From contig CAMVLT010000006.1 of the NCBI GenBank assembly GCA_947168395.1, forward strand, positions 1 through 64,000: a DNA stretch of 64,000 nt. The letters run 5' to 3'. Within the stretch, counting starts at the first letter, position 1. Every line of letters begins with the position of its first letter. Of the stretch, positions 43,165-52,120 are shown piece after piece. The notes under the pieces are model-generated. The model worked only from the letters and a program-made list of their open reading frames with translations. It did no database searches and had not been told where the DNA came from. The DNA is from an uncultured Prevotellaceae bacterium. GTDB lineage: Bacteria > Bacteroidota > Bacteroidia > Bacteroidales > Bacteroidaceae. A program made the translations under genes and the position numbers.

Positions 43165-44295
43165 ATGGCAGAAATTGCAACTTACACATGGTCCACCTTT
43201 GAGGAGGAAGATGCCAAGTTCGGCCTCCGTGTGGGATTCCAGCAGACAAACGACTACGACCTGTCTATGACGGGTATTCTTACAGAGTCACGTCGTTATA
43301 CCAAATACCAGGCCGTCATTGACGGAAGGACGCTCTTCATCAATGACAAGGGTGTCGTGAAGAAGACGATACCTGATTCAAATTTCACTAATCAGACGGT
43401 AAAGATAGTGACGTGCGAGATGAAAACCAGCTACGGCACCTCTCAGGCTATCACCCGTGGCGTGTCCGGCGACTCCGAGGAGGTGGCCACCCTCGACGCT
43501 ATGGAGCCTCGCGACCAGTTCGCCATCTACGCCATGCAGGGTATCATGGCCCACCTTGGCATGAATCCCGCAGAGATGGACGATGCCAATATCCTTTTCA
43601 ACTGCCGTGCCGCATACCGCTGGGCACAGGGCATGATGATTGCGTCGGCCGATGCACGCGCCGATGTAAAGAAGCAGCAGGAAGACGAGGGCGGCGAAGG
43701 TGGCGGCAGTACTCCGGCACCAGCACCACCCTCACCTGACGTTGACCCCGAAGAGGAGGAAGAAGAGGAGCTGAAGAAACACCTCTCCGTCAACACGAAC
43801 GCCATCACCAGCATGACCGACAAGCTGCTGTACAATCTCGGCCTCGACGTTCAGAACCTGCGCATACAGCAGAGCAACGAATTCAAGAAGATCAAGGCCG
43901 ACGGCCTGAAGGTCAGCGGCTCCGACAAGGAGGATGCCAAGCCTATCATTGTCGCCGGAACCGATGACGAGGACGCAAAGCCCGTACAGGTACAGCTCCC
44001 CGAGGAGTTCGTTATGAAGGTGGAAGGCTCCGGCGATCAAGACGCAGAGCCGCTGCATATCCAGCTGCCTGACGATTACGAGATGCCTGTTAAAATCGAG
44101 GACACCGTGACCGTTGAGGTAGAGGGTACGCCAGACGTGAACATTTCGAACACGCCCGACGTCCATGTCACCAATACGCCTGATGTCAGTGTCACAAACA
44201 TGCCGGACGTTCCTTCTGAGCCTGTCACCATCTCTGGTACTGTCAGTGTTGATAACTTCCCTGAAAGCTCGACGAGTAGTAACTCTAACTCTTGA
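43165..44295 (+). CDS. Repeat-containing phage protein, possibly structural
   Basis: 376 residues. Residues 1-170 form a globular part; about 175-205 is a Gly/Pro/Glu linker with a long acidic run; from 245 on short repeats follow, first a DAKP type (SGSDKEDAKPIIVAGTDDED) and then TPDVNISN, TPDVHVTN, TPDVSVTN. Such strands are common in decorating or fibre proteins. It is odd to find it in the early, rightward operon. Confidence 0.65.
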   Translation: MAEIATYTWSTFEEEDAKFGLRVGFQQTNDYDLSMTGILTESRRYTKYQAVIDGRTLFINDKGVVKKTIPDSNFTNQTVKIVTCEMKTSYGTSQAITRGVSGDSEEVATLDAMEPRDQFAIYAMQGIMAHLGMNPAEMDDANILFNCRAAYRWAQGMMIASADARADVKKQQEDEGGEGGGSTPAPAPPSPDVDPEEEEEEELKKHLSVNTNAITSMTDKLLYNLGLDVQNLRIQQSNEFKKIKADGLKVSGSDKEDAKPIIVAGTDDEDAKPVQVQLPEEFVMKVEGSGDQDAEPLHIQLPDDYEMPVKIEDTVTVEVEGTPDVNISNTPDVHVTNTPDVSVTNMPDVPSEPVTISGTVSVDNFPESSTSSNSNS

Positions 44296-44822
44296 TGCCT
44301 ATGCCGTTCAAAGTAAAGTTTCAGATCTTCGAACCAGGCAAGCAGGCTCCTGACTTTACGACCTCCGATGCACGACTGGCAAAAGTGGAGTACCGTGACC
44401 GATGCAACAAGAAGGGCTGCGCCTTCACACGCATGACCACCGAAATAGAGTGCATCGACCTCACCAAGCCTGAGCAGTACGTCTGGCTGGTCTACCGTGT
44501 CCGCAAGGCCATCCGCAAATACTACGGCGAAGGCCGCAAGCATGAGGATCTTATGGCCTCGCTCGATTTGGAGAAGCAGCTGGATAACTGGAACACGCGC
44601 ACACGGTTTCACCTGCAGACACATCCCAAGTGCAAGCCCGACGATGAAAAGGCCTTTGCCTTCTTTCAGGTCGTGGAGGAATGGCGCAATGCCTGGCACA
44701 AATACTTCACCTATAAGAAGAGTGCCGACAAGGATCCTGACGTAGAGCGTGAGATGAAGAAACAGTGCTACGACTTCGAGAAAGAGATTGACAAGTATGT
44801 AAATTTGGTTATCGGCCTATGA
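44295..44822 (+). CDS. Phage protein of unknown function
   Basis: 175 residues, charged, largely helical (VWLVYRVRKAIRKYYGEGRK). Start ATG at 44295 overlaps the preceding stop (TGATG). No family recognised. Confidence 0.65.
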   Translation: MPMPFKVKFQIFEPGKQAPDFTTSDARLAKVEYRDRCNKKGCAFTRMTTEIECIDLTKPEQYVWLVYRVRKAIRKYYGEGRKHEDLMASLDLEKQLDNWNTRTRFHLQTHPKCKPDDEKAFAFFQVVEEWRNAWHKYFTYKKSADKDPDVEREMKKQCYDFEKEIDKYVNLVIGL

Positions 44823-45295
44823 CACCACTGGCAAAGTTTGACCCGGACACCGAGGCTATGCGCCGGTCTATCGACCATATCCTCGAACATGCTCCCGTGA
44901 TGCACCTCACGATGCGGGAAGTGATCTCTACGCTGCGCCTTATCAGGCTGCATGCGTCCCTTGCAGACCGCCAGTACGGCGACGTGTACGTCCATAACAA
45001 CGACGTGCGCCTGCAGTACTGCGACGATACCGACAAGTTCCTGGCACTGCTGCTGGAGTGTGAACAGCGTGACCAGCTCCTGGGCACCAAGCGATGCCGG
45101 ATGCGCTTCGGCGGTACTCCCTACCACTGGCGCAAGGTGGCCAAGGACTGTGAGATTGTCACCACCGAGTCATCTGTCAGCGAGGACGGCGGCTACTATG
45201 GCCGTGGCTGGGTACTTGCACCGAACATCGCCACACTCCGCAAATGGATCGTGGCCACCACACAGAATCCCGACATTAAACGACTGAAGGTATGA
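44819..45295 (+). CDS. Phage protein of unknown function
   Basis: 158 residues, overlaps its neighbours at both ends by 4 bp, so strictly co-translated. Soluble alpha/beta. No family recognised. Confidence 0.65.
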   Translation: MTPLAKFDPDTEAMRRSIDHILEHAPVMHLTMREVISTLRLIRLHASLADRQYGDVYVHNNDVRLQYCDDTDKFLALLLECEQRDQLLGTKRCRMRFGGTPYHWRKVAKDCEIVTTESSVSEDGGYYGRGWVLAPNIATLRKWIVATTQNPDIKRLKV

Positions 45296-45684
45296 AGAGA
45301 GGCAGGTATTATGTATGCAATACAGACAATGTAGCTGTAACAGTTGAAAACCGCTCACATGACCCGTGGGAGTGGGTAGTCATCATGAAGAAGGGAGAAA
45401 GATACTATGTCAATGAAAGTGGTTTCCTTGAAGTAAATGGTGGTTATGTCACGAGAGAGAGTCAGTATGAAAGCCTTCGCAAGTATCTTACTCTTTACGA
45501 GACAGAGGAAGAAAAAGAGGAATGGAAAAAGTTCCGGCGCAATGCCATTGTTTCCTTCATTCAAGGGATTCTCTCTAATTCTTCATGGCCAGATGCTTCA
45601 AGCGGAGGTTTCTATAAGAAAGACGTGGTTACAAATGCCATTTCTTATGCGGATGAATTGATAGAAAAACTAAAATCGGAATAA
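45292..45684 (+). CDS. Phage protein of unknown function
   Basis: 130 residues, A+T-rich compared with its neighbours, which suggests a different origin. Charged helix EEEKEEWKKFRRNAIVSFIQ in the middle. No family recognised. Confidence 0.65.
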   Translation: MKRGRYYVCNTDNVAVTVENRSHDPWEWVVIMKKGERYYVNESGFLEVNGGYVTRESQYESLRKYLTLYETEEEKEEWKKFRRNAIVSFIQGILSNSSWPDASSGGFYKKDVVTNAISYADELIEKLKSE

Positions 45685-45686
45685 TT

Positions 45687-45764
45687 ATGAATGATCTTAC
45701 ACTAAGACTGATTGTTATCCTGGTAATATTTATATTCTTGTTATGGGTATGGCGGACAAAATAA
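45687..45764 (+). CDS. 25-residue membrane peptide
   Basis: MNDLTLRLIVILVIFIFLLW then VWRTK: one hydrophobic helix with a basic end. Its last 22 bp overlap the next gene. Too short for a family call. Confidence 0.45.
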   Translation: MNDLTLRLIVILVIFIFLLWVWRTK

Positions 45765-46231
45765 GGACATATAACATCATGCTCTCCCGTGTGTTCCCGA
45801 CAACACACCCCAAGGCAGGGCAAGAGACTGACTTCAAGCCCAAGGTGATGGCGGCTCTTAACGGTATGCCATGCTACCGTAAGAAGCTGCACACCATCAG
45901 GGCCAACTACGAACTATGGAAGAAGCGTTTTGAGGAGGTAGAACGTGGTTATGCCGTCATCAACCTGCGGCAGTGGATCGGCCGTCCATACCGTAGTAAG
46001 ACGGTACTCATTAAGACGCTCACCTCCAAAGACGGTATAGGCATCCAGAAGCTGACATTCTACACAGACCGTATTGTCTATCCGACGATTGACGATAACT
46101 ATCAGCCCACCATTCTTGAAATCTCCAGTAATGACGGACTGTCAAGGGATGATTGGATAGACTGGTTCCGAGGCTACGACCTGTCACAGCCAATGGCAAT
46201 TATTCACTTTACTGATTTCCGCTATGAGTAA
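45743..46231 (+). CDS. Phage protein of unknown function
   Basis: 162 residues (or 160 from the second ATG). HTIRANYELWKKRFEEVERG and NLRQWIGRPYRSKTVLIKTL resemble a widespread Bacteroidota phage protein with a PUA/ASCH-like feel, but I cannot name it. Confidence 0.65.
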   Translation: MGMADKIRTYNIMLSRVFPTTHPKAGQETDFKPKVMAALNGMPCYRKKLHTIRANYELWKKRFEEVERGYAVINLRQWIGRPYRSKTVLIKTLTSKDGIGIQKLTFYTDRIVYPTIDDNYQPTILEISSNDGLSRDDWIDWFRGYDLSQPMAIIHFTDFRYE

Positions 46232-46439
46232 GACGTTATTACAGATAGGCGACTGTTTCCAACAGGCATGGAGAGGTTGCAGAAAACCCATGTGGTTTAA
46301 GGTACTCGACATTAACAGGGAAAAGAACAGTCTGAAGGTTGAATGCCATTCTGTAGAGGGCTATTCCCATGAAGAAGATTGGGATGACCTCGATGTTACG
46401 GAGATGGCTTTCGAAATTGGAGAATATAAAATGATTTAG
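46224..46439 (+). CDS. Small phage protein
   Basis: 71 residues, beta-rich and acidic at the end. Overlaps the preceding stop by 8 bp. Function unknown. Confidence 0.55.
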   Translation: MSKTLLQIGDCFQQAWRGCRKPMWFKVLDINREKNSLKVECHSVEGYSHEEDWDDLDVTEMAFEIGEYKMI

Positions 46440-46441
46440 CT

Positions 46442-46576
46442 ATGATAGTAAGACTATTGGGATTAGGCGCTTTCTTTGTCGCCTACTGCATTATCGGATA
46501 TGTCGGCATTACTCTGGCACAGAGTCTCGCCGAGGATTTCAGGAACCAGCAGGAGGATATGCACGATGATGAATGA
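46442..46576 (+). CDS. Small membrane protein
   Basis: 44 residues: MIVRLLGLGAFFVAYCIIGY is a membrane helix, followed by an acidic tail (EDFRNQQEDMHDDE). Its end overlaps the next start. Function unknown. Confidence 0.5.
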   Translation: MIVRLLGLGAFFVAYCIIGYVGITLAQSLAEDFRNQQEDMHDDE

Positions 46577-47321
46577 ACCAGGTACTACAGTTTTCGTCCG
46601 TTGGTACGGCAAGATAGTACAGGGTGAAGTCATCGACCGTAAGGGACACTGCGACTGGCCACCCTTCGCCGAATGGATTCCCATCCGTATGACGATACCC
46701 AACTCTGAGGGCGATCCCATTGTCCCAGGCGTGCGTAACATCTGCATGTACCACATGAACCATGTCTATGCCTCAGCGGAAGAGGCACAGCAGGCAGAGG
46801 CCGACTTCCAGCAGAAGCCGGTGGCCACCGTACCCGCTGCACCTCCTTCGGCTGACGTTCCGACTGTTTCCGACCATTCCCGACCATTCCCGACCTCTTC
46901 CGACTCCTCCACAAAGGCCAGTCCCTCCGAGGCATGGCAGACTATCCAGAAGTTCAAGGAAGAGCATTGGGACCAGGAGCGCAACCACCTGCGCATTGAT
47001 GCCCTGAATGATTTCTACCGGCTATGGCGTATTGCCGTCGCTGCAAGGTACGGTGTCACCATCGAGGAGGCACCCGTTACCGTCGTGGCCGTCGATTCTG
47101 GTTCACCTGACGGCGACAAGTCAGGCACTATCATCGTAGATACCGAGACGGGGGAGATTCTGCCTACATTGCCTGCTGAGGTGGAGCACAGGCCCATTGT
47201 CAGCGAAAAGCGCTATCAGGAATTGAAGGAGAAGATGAAGGTCAAGCTCACCAAGAAGCAGAAGAACTCCACCGGCCGCATAGAATATACAGACTCTATA
47301 CAAACATCGTTTTTCGATTAA
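46566..47321 (+). CDS. Phage protein with clamp-binding-like tail
   Basis: 251 residues from the ATG pair at 46566/46569 (MMNEPGTTVFVRWYGKIVQG). Residues 1-75 are a small beta domain. About 85-125 is a Pro/Ser linker coded by a 10-bp DNA repeat (TTCCGACCAT type, 46857-46908). Then a helical domain (WQTIQKFKEEHWDQERNHLR). It ends IQTSFFD; QTSFF fits the clamp-binding pentapeptide. The start at 46476 overlaps the small membrane gene and is less likely. Confidence 0.65.
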   Translation: MMNEPGTTVFVRWYGKIVQGEVIDRKGHCDWPPFAEWIPIRMTIPNSEGDPIVPGVRNICMYHMNHVYASAEEAQQAEADFQQKPVATVPAAPPSADVPTVSDHSRPFPTSSDSSTKASPSEAWQTIQKFKEEHWDQERNHLRIDALNDFYRLWRIAVAARYGVTIEEAPVTVVAVDSGSPDGDKSGTIIVDTETGEILPTLPAEVEHRPIVSEKRYQELKEKMKVKLTKKQKNSTGRIEYTDSIQTSFFD

Positions 47322-47340
47322 CATTTAAAATTTTCAAATT

Positions 47341-47805
47341 ATGACAGAACAAGAGAAACAAGAACTGCGTCAGCAGATGGCACAGGCCGATGCTGACTAC
47401 GAGAAGGCCCTGGCAGAAGAAGAGGCCGAAGAGCAGAAGCCCAAGCGCAAGGCGAAGATCTACATTGCCGGTCGCGTCACGGGCCTGAAGCCTGAACAGT
47501 ATGAACCCATGTTCGCCACCGTTAAGAAGGAGCTGGAGAAGGCTGGCCACGAAGTGATTAACCCTCTCACCGACATTCCGCATGAGGACGTCAACAACTG
47601 GGCGCTCACCATCATGGAGTGCCTGCCCTACGTAGCACAGTGCGACTGTATCGCCATGCTTCCCGGATGGGAGAAGTCAGACGGCGCACAGATTGAGTAT
47701 CACTTTGCCCGTGGCCACAAGCTCCAAGTCCTGCAGGTGCGTAGAGTTGGCAAGCCCAACAGCAGGCAGAAACGCAAGTCACAACAACACTCTAAACGTA
47801 AATAA
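47341..47805 (+). CDS. DUF4406 / nucleoside 2-deoxyribosyltransferase-like protein
   Basis: 154 residues. After a charged helix (1-38) comes KIYIAGRVTG, then AGHEVINPL, IMECLPYVAQCDCIAMLPGW and SDGAQIEYHFARG, the Rossmann-like fold of DUF4406. It may split or exchange nucleoside bases for phage nucleotide supply; not proved. Basic tail. Confidence 0.85.
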   Translation: MTEQEKQELRQQMAQADADYEKALAEEEAEEQKPKRKAKIYIAGRVTGLKPEQYEPMFATVKKELEKAGHEVINPLTDIPHEDVNNWALTIMECLPYVAQCDCIAMLPGWEKSDGAQIEYHFARGHKLQVLQVRRVGKPNSRQKRKSQQHSKRK

Positions 47806-47807
47806 TC

Positions 47808-48482
47808 ATGGATAAGAAATTGAAGACTCCACACATCGGCATCGACATTGAGACATTGTCGCTGCGTCCTACGGCCTGTATCACCGCCATATCGGCCAAG
47901 ACATTCTTTTTCGACGGCACTACGGACGATGAACATTCCTTCGACTGCTGCGTAGATGCCACGTCATGCGCCATGTACGGCCTCACCATCGAGCAGAAGA
48001 CCGTCAACTGGTGGGCCTCACAGTCAGAAGAGGCCAAGCGTTACTTCCTCGACAACGAGGCACTGAAGCTGAAGGATGCACTCGAGAAACTTGCACAGCT
48101 CTATCATGAGGTACAGGAAGACTACGGCTGTCAGCGCATCCTCGTATGGGTGCAAGGCTCCGACTACGACATTGCCGTGCTGCGCAATGCCTTCCGTCAG
48201 GTGTTCGACGATGACGAGCGTTCCATCCCCTGGCCGCACGACTGCGTGCGCGATGCGCGTACCTATATCCTCTCTAACCTCAACTTCCTGAACCTCCTGG
48301 GCTTCTTCCGTGGCTTCGACCCAGGCTACAATCCTGAGCGTCCCTACGACATTCTGCCGATGCGTCCGGGATGGGTGAAGCACCAGGCAGGCTCCGACGT
48401 GGATCAGATGGTCTGGAACATCAAGTGCGTGACGGACTTCATGCTCGAAGCGTTCTCACCGGCGTTTGCCGCACAGCAATGA
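47808..48482 (+). CDS. DEDD-type 3'-5' exonuclease
   Basis: 224 residues. Exo I is GIDIETLSL (Asp and Glu), exo II is VWVQGSDYDIAVLRNAF (Asp), and exo III is in the KHQAGSDVDQ region (His and Asp). This is the Rv2179c / T4 DexA-like group that degrades single-stranded DNA or RNA from the 3' end. Last gene of the rightward operon, 2 bp after DUF4406. Confidence 0.87.
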   Translation: MDKKLKTPHIGIDIETLSLRPTACITAISAKTFFFDGTTDDEHSFDCCVDATSCAMYGLTIEQKTVNWWASQSEEAKRYFLDNEALKLKDALEKLAQLYHEVQEDYGCQRILVWVQGSDYDIAVLRNAFRQVFDDDERSIPWPHDCVRDARTYILSNLNFLNLLGFFRGFDPGYNPERPYDILPMRPGWVKHQAGSDVDQMVWNIKCVTDFMLEAFSPAFAAQQ

Positions 48483-48486
48483 AACA

Positions 48487-48516
48487 GAGAAGGCCTGCAT
48501 CACTGCGGGCCTTCTC
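48487..48516. terminator. Hairpin between the early and late operons
   Basis: GAGAAGGCCTGC / GCGGGCCTTCTC with a 6-nt loop directly after the exonuclease stop. No T run follows on the + strand. It separates the convergent early and late operons. Confidence 0.65.
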
Positions 48517-48606
48517 CTTACCAATAACTAAAAACCTAAAACTATAAATATTACTACTAACCTAAAACAATTAATTTATTAATTATGACCAACACAACGC
48601 TTTGTA

Positions 48607-49167
48607 TCATCTTTTCTTTCTTCTCCAGAGTATCACCAGCACGACGATGACGGCAATAGCGGCCACTGTCATGCCAAGCATGATCTTACCGTAGTCTATG
48701 CAGAAGCTCTGCCACCTCGTAAGCTGTTTCTCTACGGGAAATGGTTTGTCCTTGTATTCAATGCGCACGGAGTCCGAGGATTGTTTCTCACTCTCCTTGT
48801 GGCTTACGGACTCGCTCGTCTTCTGCGTCGTTTCCTTCTCGTACTGTAGCAGCCAGGCCTCCTGTGGGGCATTGATGACGCCAAGCAGGGCAAGGTAGGC
48901 ACTGTCAACCTTCTGCAGCAGCATCTTCGTGTTGGTGGCCGTACTGTCACTGCGTGCGGTACTGTCGGCCACTGTCACGGTGTCATGAACTTCCACGCGC
49001 TCGGTCTTCACCGTCTCTACCGGCACATACTGGATGCTCCTGCAGCTGCATAGCATCGTGGCCACTATCACTATAACCAGGCACAACATGAGCGGAGTGC
49101 CGCATCCTGAATTGTTGATCAGCATCTGGTGGTAGTACCAGTCCCTGTACTGTTCCCTTGTCATCAT
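48607..49167 (-). CDS. Candidate unimolecular spanin
   Basis: 186 residues. Hydrophobic segment at 26-40 (LMLCLVIVIVATMLC) ending in a lipobox-like LCSC with Cys42; a charged, Ser/Thr/Glu-rich linker; and a membrane helix at the C-terminus (TVAAIAVIVVLVILW) followed by RRKKR. An outer-membrane lipid anchor at one end and an inner-membrane helix at the other is the layout of u-spanins, which fuse the membranes at the end of lysis. Directly downstream of endolysin and holin. A plain two-TM protein is the alternative. Confidence 0.6.
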   Translation of the reverse strand: MMTREQYRDWYYHQMLINNSGCGTPLMLCLVIVIVATMLCSCRSIQYVPVETVKTERVEVHDTVTVADSTARSDSTATNTKMLLQKVDSAYLALLGVINAPQEAWLLQYEKETTQKTSESVSHKESEKQSSDSVRIEYKDKPFPVEKQLTRWQSFCIDYGKIMLGMTVAAIAVIVVLVILWRRKKR

Positions 49168-49808
49168 AAGCTATCAATGAATTTAAGTATTCCTTCTATG
49201 TGTACCCTCTCGATGATGTGACGGCCTGCGTCGCTCATGAGGAGCGCCTTGTCATCCACGTTATCCATGAAGAGGTTTTCCGTCAGTACTGCCGGACACG
49301 GTGTCTCGTTCAGCACGTAAAGGCTCTGCTCCCAGTACTTCTGCTTTGCCGTCGGCTGGCGTACTCTCAGGCCGCTGGCCTTGGCTGCGTCGTACAGGCA
49401 TCCGGCCAGTATCTTGCTCTTCTGCGAGGCCTTCGGGCTTACCCTCACGCTCCAGCCGTTGGCACTGTGCCACTGGCCGTCGCTGCCGCTGGCGTCGAGG
49501 TGCAGGCTCACGTAGATCACCAGCTTGCCGGGATTGTCCCTGCATATCTCCTTCACCCTGTTCACTCTCAGGGCAAGCTCACGGCTGCGCTCCAGCTTCG
49601 CGCTCGGCGTCTGCATGTCCTTCGGCAGGTCGTTGGCCGTATAGTCCACCTCCACCTTCAGGCCGTAGGCCTCCAGCTTCGGTTTTAGGTCTGCAACCAG
49701 CTCACGCGAGTATATCGCCTCGCGTAGCTCCTTGTCAGGCGACATCTTGCCTGGTTCCCTCAGTCGGTGGGCTGTTCCGAAAGCCACCACTACGTTCTTC
49801 TTATCCAT
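49164..49808 (-). CDS. N-acetylmuramoyl-L-alanine amidase endolysin
   Basis: 214 residues. Amidase_3-type zinc enzyme: first His in VAFGTAHRL near 13, Glu near 30, LVIYVSLHLDAS near 97 with the second His, and the catalytic Glu in AVLTENLFMDN near 178. It cuts the bond between muramic acid and the stem peptide. No signal peptide, so it needs the holin for release. Its start overlaps the holin stop by one base (TGATG); its stop overlaps the spanin-like start by 4 bp. Confidence 0.9.
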   Translation of the reverse strand: MDKKNVVVAFGTAHRLREPGKMSPDKELREAIYSRELVADLKPKLEAYGLKVEVDYTANDLPKDMQTPSAKLERSRELALRVNRVKEICRDNPGKLVIYVSLHLDASGSDGQWHSANGWSVRVSPKASQKSKILAGCLYDAAKASGLRVRQPTAKQKYWEQSLYVLNETPCPAVLTENLFMDNVDDKALLMSDAGRHIIERVHIEGILKFIDSL

Positions 49809-50377
49809 CAGAAATTATCCTCGTTAAGTTCTGTCCTGTGCATCGGCGGCGGGCCTTGCGGATGGCGGTGCTTGCGTCCCCGCTTCGGCTTGTCATCCTT
49901 CATAAGAATGTCGCTCAGCGGCACGTTAAGGTGCCGTTCGGCCTTATTCACCATCACACGCTGCAACGCCTTCGCTATCGGTTGGTCGTTCTCGCTGCTC
50001 CAGTTCTCCAGGCAGCTCCACACCTCGTAGAAGAGGAACACCGCCACGGCAAAGCGCACAGCCAGCCCATCGGTAGTATGACGCACTGCAACGTCTACAT
50101 AGTTCGCTAAAATAATACATATCCAGACTATCAGCATCGTATAGAGAATACGGCGCTTGTACTCGCTCTTGAACTTCCCGTCGCTCTCCTCCGGGTGCTT
50201 CTTGTGTACCCTACGACCGAGGAAGTACGCGCTTATCACGTCCAGCACCACGGCCAGCAGACAGGGGATGAAGAAGTCGATGCTCGTCTCGAACGCCATC
50301 ACCAGCCCGCCGAAGAGGCTGCTCGCATACTGCAGCAGCTTCTGTGCAACCTTCATTTTCAGATCTTCCAATGTCAT
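49808..50377 (-). CDS. Phage holin
   Basis: 189 residues. Three hydrophobic segments near 30-52 (FFIPCLLAVVLDVISAYF), 75-95 (MLIVWICIILANYV) and 105-122 (FAVAVFLFYEVW), then a cytoplasmic basic tail (KPKRGRKHRHPQG). The pattern fits the toxin-secretion/phage-lysis holin family common in Bacteroidota phages. It would open the inner membrane for the endolysin. Confidence 0.87.
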   Translation of the reverse strand: MTLEDLKMKVAQKLLQYASSLFGGLVMAFETSIDFFIPCLLAVVLDVISAYFLGRRVHKKHPEESDGKFKSEYKRRILYTMLIVWICIILANYVDVAVRHTTDGLAVRFAVAVFLFYEVWSCLENWSSENDQPIAKALQRVMVNKAERHLNVPLSDILMKDDKPKRGRKHRHPQGPPPMHRTELNEDNF

Positions 50378-50380
50378 AGC

Positions 50381-51727
50381 TCACTCCTCGCTTATCGTTC
50401 CCTCGAAGTAGTAGCCCCGTTTCTCGCGGATGATACAGTTCTCCAGAGGAAGAAACCTTTTGTCAACCTTCTTCAGGAAGTCGCACAGGAACTGGTAGCC
50501 GCCTCCGATAAAGCGTTTCCTGCCCTCGAAGCGTATCTGCATCTTCAGGTAGTCCGTATTCGGTTTCTTGTCGCTCGGCCTCACCTCGAAGTCAAGGACA
50601 TCTATAAGCCGGTCCACGACCTGCTCTATCTTGATCTTGTCGCCCTCGAAGGGACGCTCGATCTTCATGCCGTTGCCCTGCTGGGCCATCAGTTCCGCAA
50701 TGTTCATCCTTCCGTTGTCTTGTCTGATTATCCTGTCCGTGAGGTTCCTCGCGTCGCAGTGCTTCACGATGCCTATGTAGCTCGGTACGCTCAGCGGGTT
50801 GTGCCGGCGCTTGGCGAATGCCTTCTTGTTGCGCTTCCTCACCCTCGTATGGCATTTGCGCTGGTGCTCATGGAAGAACACGTAACCGGCGTAGTCGATG
50901 CCCCGCTGCAACCTGTGCGTGCCGATGGGGAACACCTGCCGCTTCTCGTTAAGCTCCTGGTGCAGCTCGTACCAGACGAAGTTCATGATGCGCCACTGCC
51001 ATTCGTGGAGCTGGTGCTTGTCGTCGCTGATGATGACGATGTCATCCATGTAGCGGAAGTAGTGCTCTACCTTCAGCACCTCCTTCACGTAGCGGTCAAG
51101 CTCCGTCAGCACTACGTTGATCCACAGCTGGCTCAGGAAGTTGCCGATGGGGAGTCCCCGGCATCCGTCGTTGAAGTTCAGGATGTCCAGCAGCTCCAGC
51201 ATCACAGGATCCTTGCAGTACTTCCTGTTCAGCCTTGCCAGTACCTCGTTGTCAACGGTCGGGTAGCATTTCCTGATGTCGCCCTTCCAGCAGTAGAGCT
51301 GCACACCCCTGTACCTGCCCCTGTTCAGGACGCGCTTCACCTTCTTGCTCAGGGAGTAGCGTGCAATGTTGCAGTTGATGCCCCTGCCCTGTATGCAGGC
51401 GTAGGTGTCGCTCGTCATCGCCTGGGTCCACCTCGGACGCAGGCAAAGGCTGACGTCATGCTGGACGGCACGGTCGGGAAAGAACGGGAGCTTGAATATC
51501 TCCCGCTCCTTGCCGTATTCCGTCTTCATGAAACAGGAGGTGTAGGGAGAGGGCTTGAAGGCCCCGGTGGTCATCATCTCGTAGAACAAGTCCACGGACT
51601 TGTCGAGGTTCCTCAGCACCTTCCGTACCTTGCGGTACTTCTTCTTTCCCTTCGCGGCGTTTTTAATCGCCTTGCGTATCGTTTCCTTGTCTATGAACTT
51701 CGGCCAGACATTCCATTCTCTGTGCAT
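50381..51727 (-). CDS. Reverse transcriptase of a diversity-generating retroelement
   Basis: 448 residues from the ATG at 51727 (MHREWNVWPKFIDKE). RT palm motifs in order: FKLPFFPDRAVQHDV, CWKGDIRKCYPTVD (first catalytic Asp), LPIGNFLSQLWIN (the GxxxSQ form of motif 4 seen in DGR enzymes instead of the usual QGxxxSP), YFRYMDDIVIISDD (YMDD, two catalytic Asp). It makes error-prone cDNA from the template repeat at 52006-52120, with errors at adenines. Lies between the holin and the template repeat in the DGR gene order. The longer frame (to 51952) runs through non-coding spacer. Confidence 0.95.
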   Translation of the reverse strand: MHREWNVWPKFIDKETIRKAIKNAAKGKKKYRKVRKVLRNLDKSVDLFYEMMTTGAFKPSPYTSCFMKTEYGKEREIFKLPFFPDRAVQHDVSLCLRPRWTQAMTSDTYACIQGRGINCNIARYSLSKKVKRVLNRGRYRGVQLYCWKGDIRKCYPTVDNEVLARLNRKYCKDPVMLELLDILNFNDGCRGLPIGNFLSQLWINVVLTELDRYVKEVLKVEHYFRYMDDIVIISDDKHQLHEWQWRIMNFVWYELHQELNEKRQVFPIGTHRLQRGIDYAGYVFFHEHQRKCHTRVRKRNKKAFAKRRHNPLSVPSYIGIVKHCDARNLTDRIIRQDNGRMNIAELMAQQGNGMKIERPFEGDKIKIEQVVDRLIDVLDFEVRPSDKKPNTDYLKMQIRFEGRKRFIGGGYQFLCDFLKKVDKRFLPLENCIIREKRGYYFEGTISEE

Positions 51728-52005
51728 ATATAGCTCCCGTGTCCCTGTGGTATAAGGGAAACTAAGCCCGTGTGAGCCTTTTCGCAAACCTTCGATGCGC
51801 CCTACAAACGACGCCCTACTAATATGCGGGCAACCTCGGTTGGCCGGTATCGGCCGTTGCCATGTCTGATGTCTTTCACCCTGCTGGTGTGGTCTCTGCG
51901 GTCTGGATGGGGCCTCTCCCCTATCCAAGGGGTGCGGCCTGTGCCCAGGCAATATATGTTGAACTTTCGATAGTCCTTATTTATATTGTAAGCTATGTAC
52001 AGCTG
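51728..52005 (-). ncRNA. Spacer between template repeat and RT, likely structured RNA
   Basis: No gene. On the transcribed strand a nested stem forms at 51829-51861: GGCAAC / GTTGCC enclosing GGCCG-GTAT-CGGCC. In studied DGRs the RNA just after the template repeat is needed to prime cDNA; this stretch holds that position. Confidence 0.55.
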
Positions 52006-52120
52006 TCACACGTAAGCTGGAACCGATGTTCGTGTTCGAGTTCGACGGCTCGTTGTTCAAATTCGCATAACGGAAGACCGCATTGCTGCTGTTCGCGTTG
52101 TCGCCGAAGTGAGCACCCAT
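52006..52120 (-). repeat. DGR template repeat (TR)
   Basis: 115 bp, gapless match to 52771-52885. All 19 differences are at adenines of the TR on the minus (coding) strand. TR would code nine Asn codons, and every one is changed in the variable repeat. It lies in DNA without a gene. Confidence 0.97.

Noticed and set aside
46857..46908. 10-bp repeat in the 46566 gene as a phase switch
   Set aside because: Units are degenerate and few; linker coding explains it well enough.
50195..51733. 512-codon rightward ORF
   Set aside because: It is the opposite strand of the reverse transcriptase; Val/Leu/His-rich shadow without motifs.
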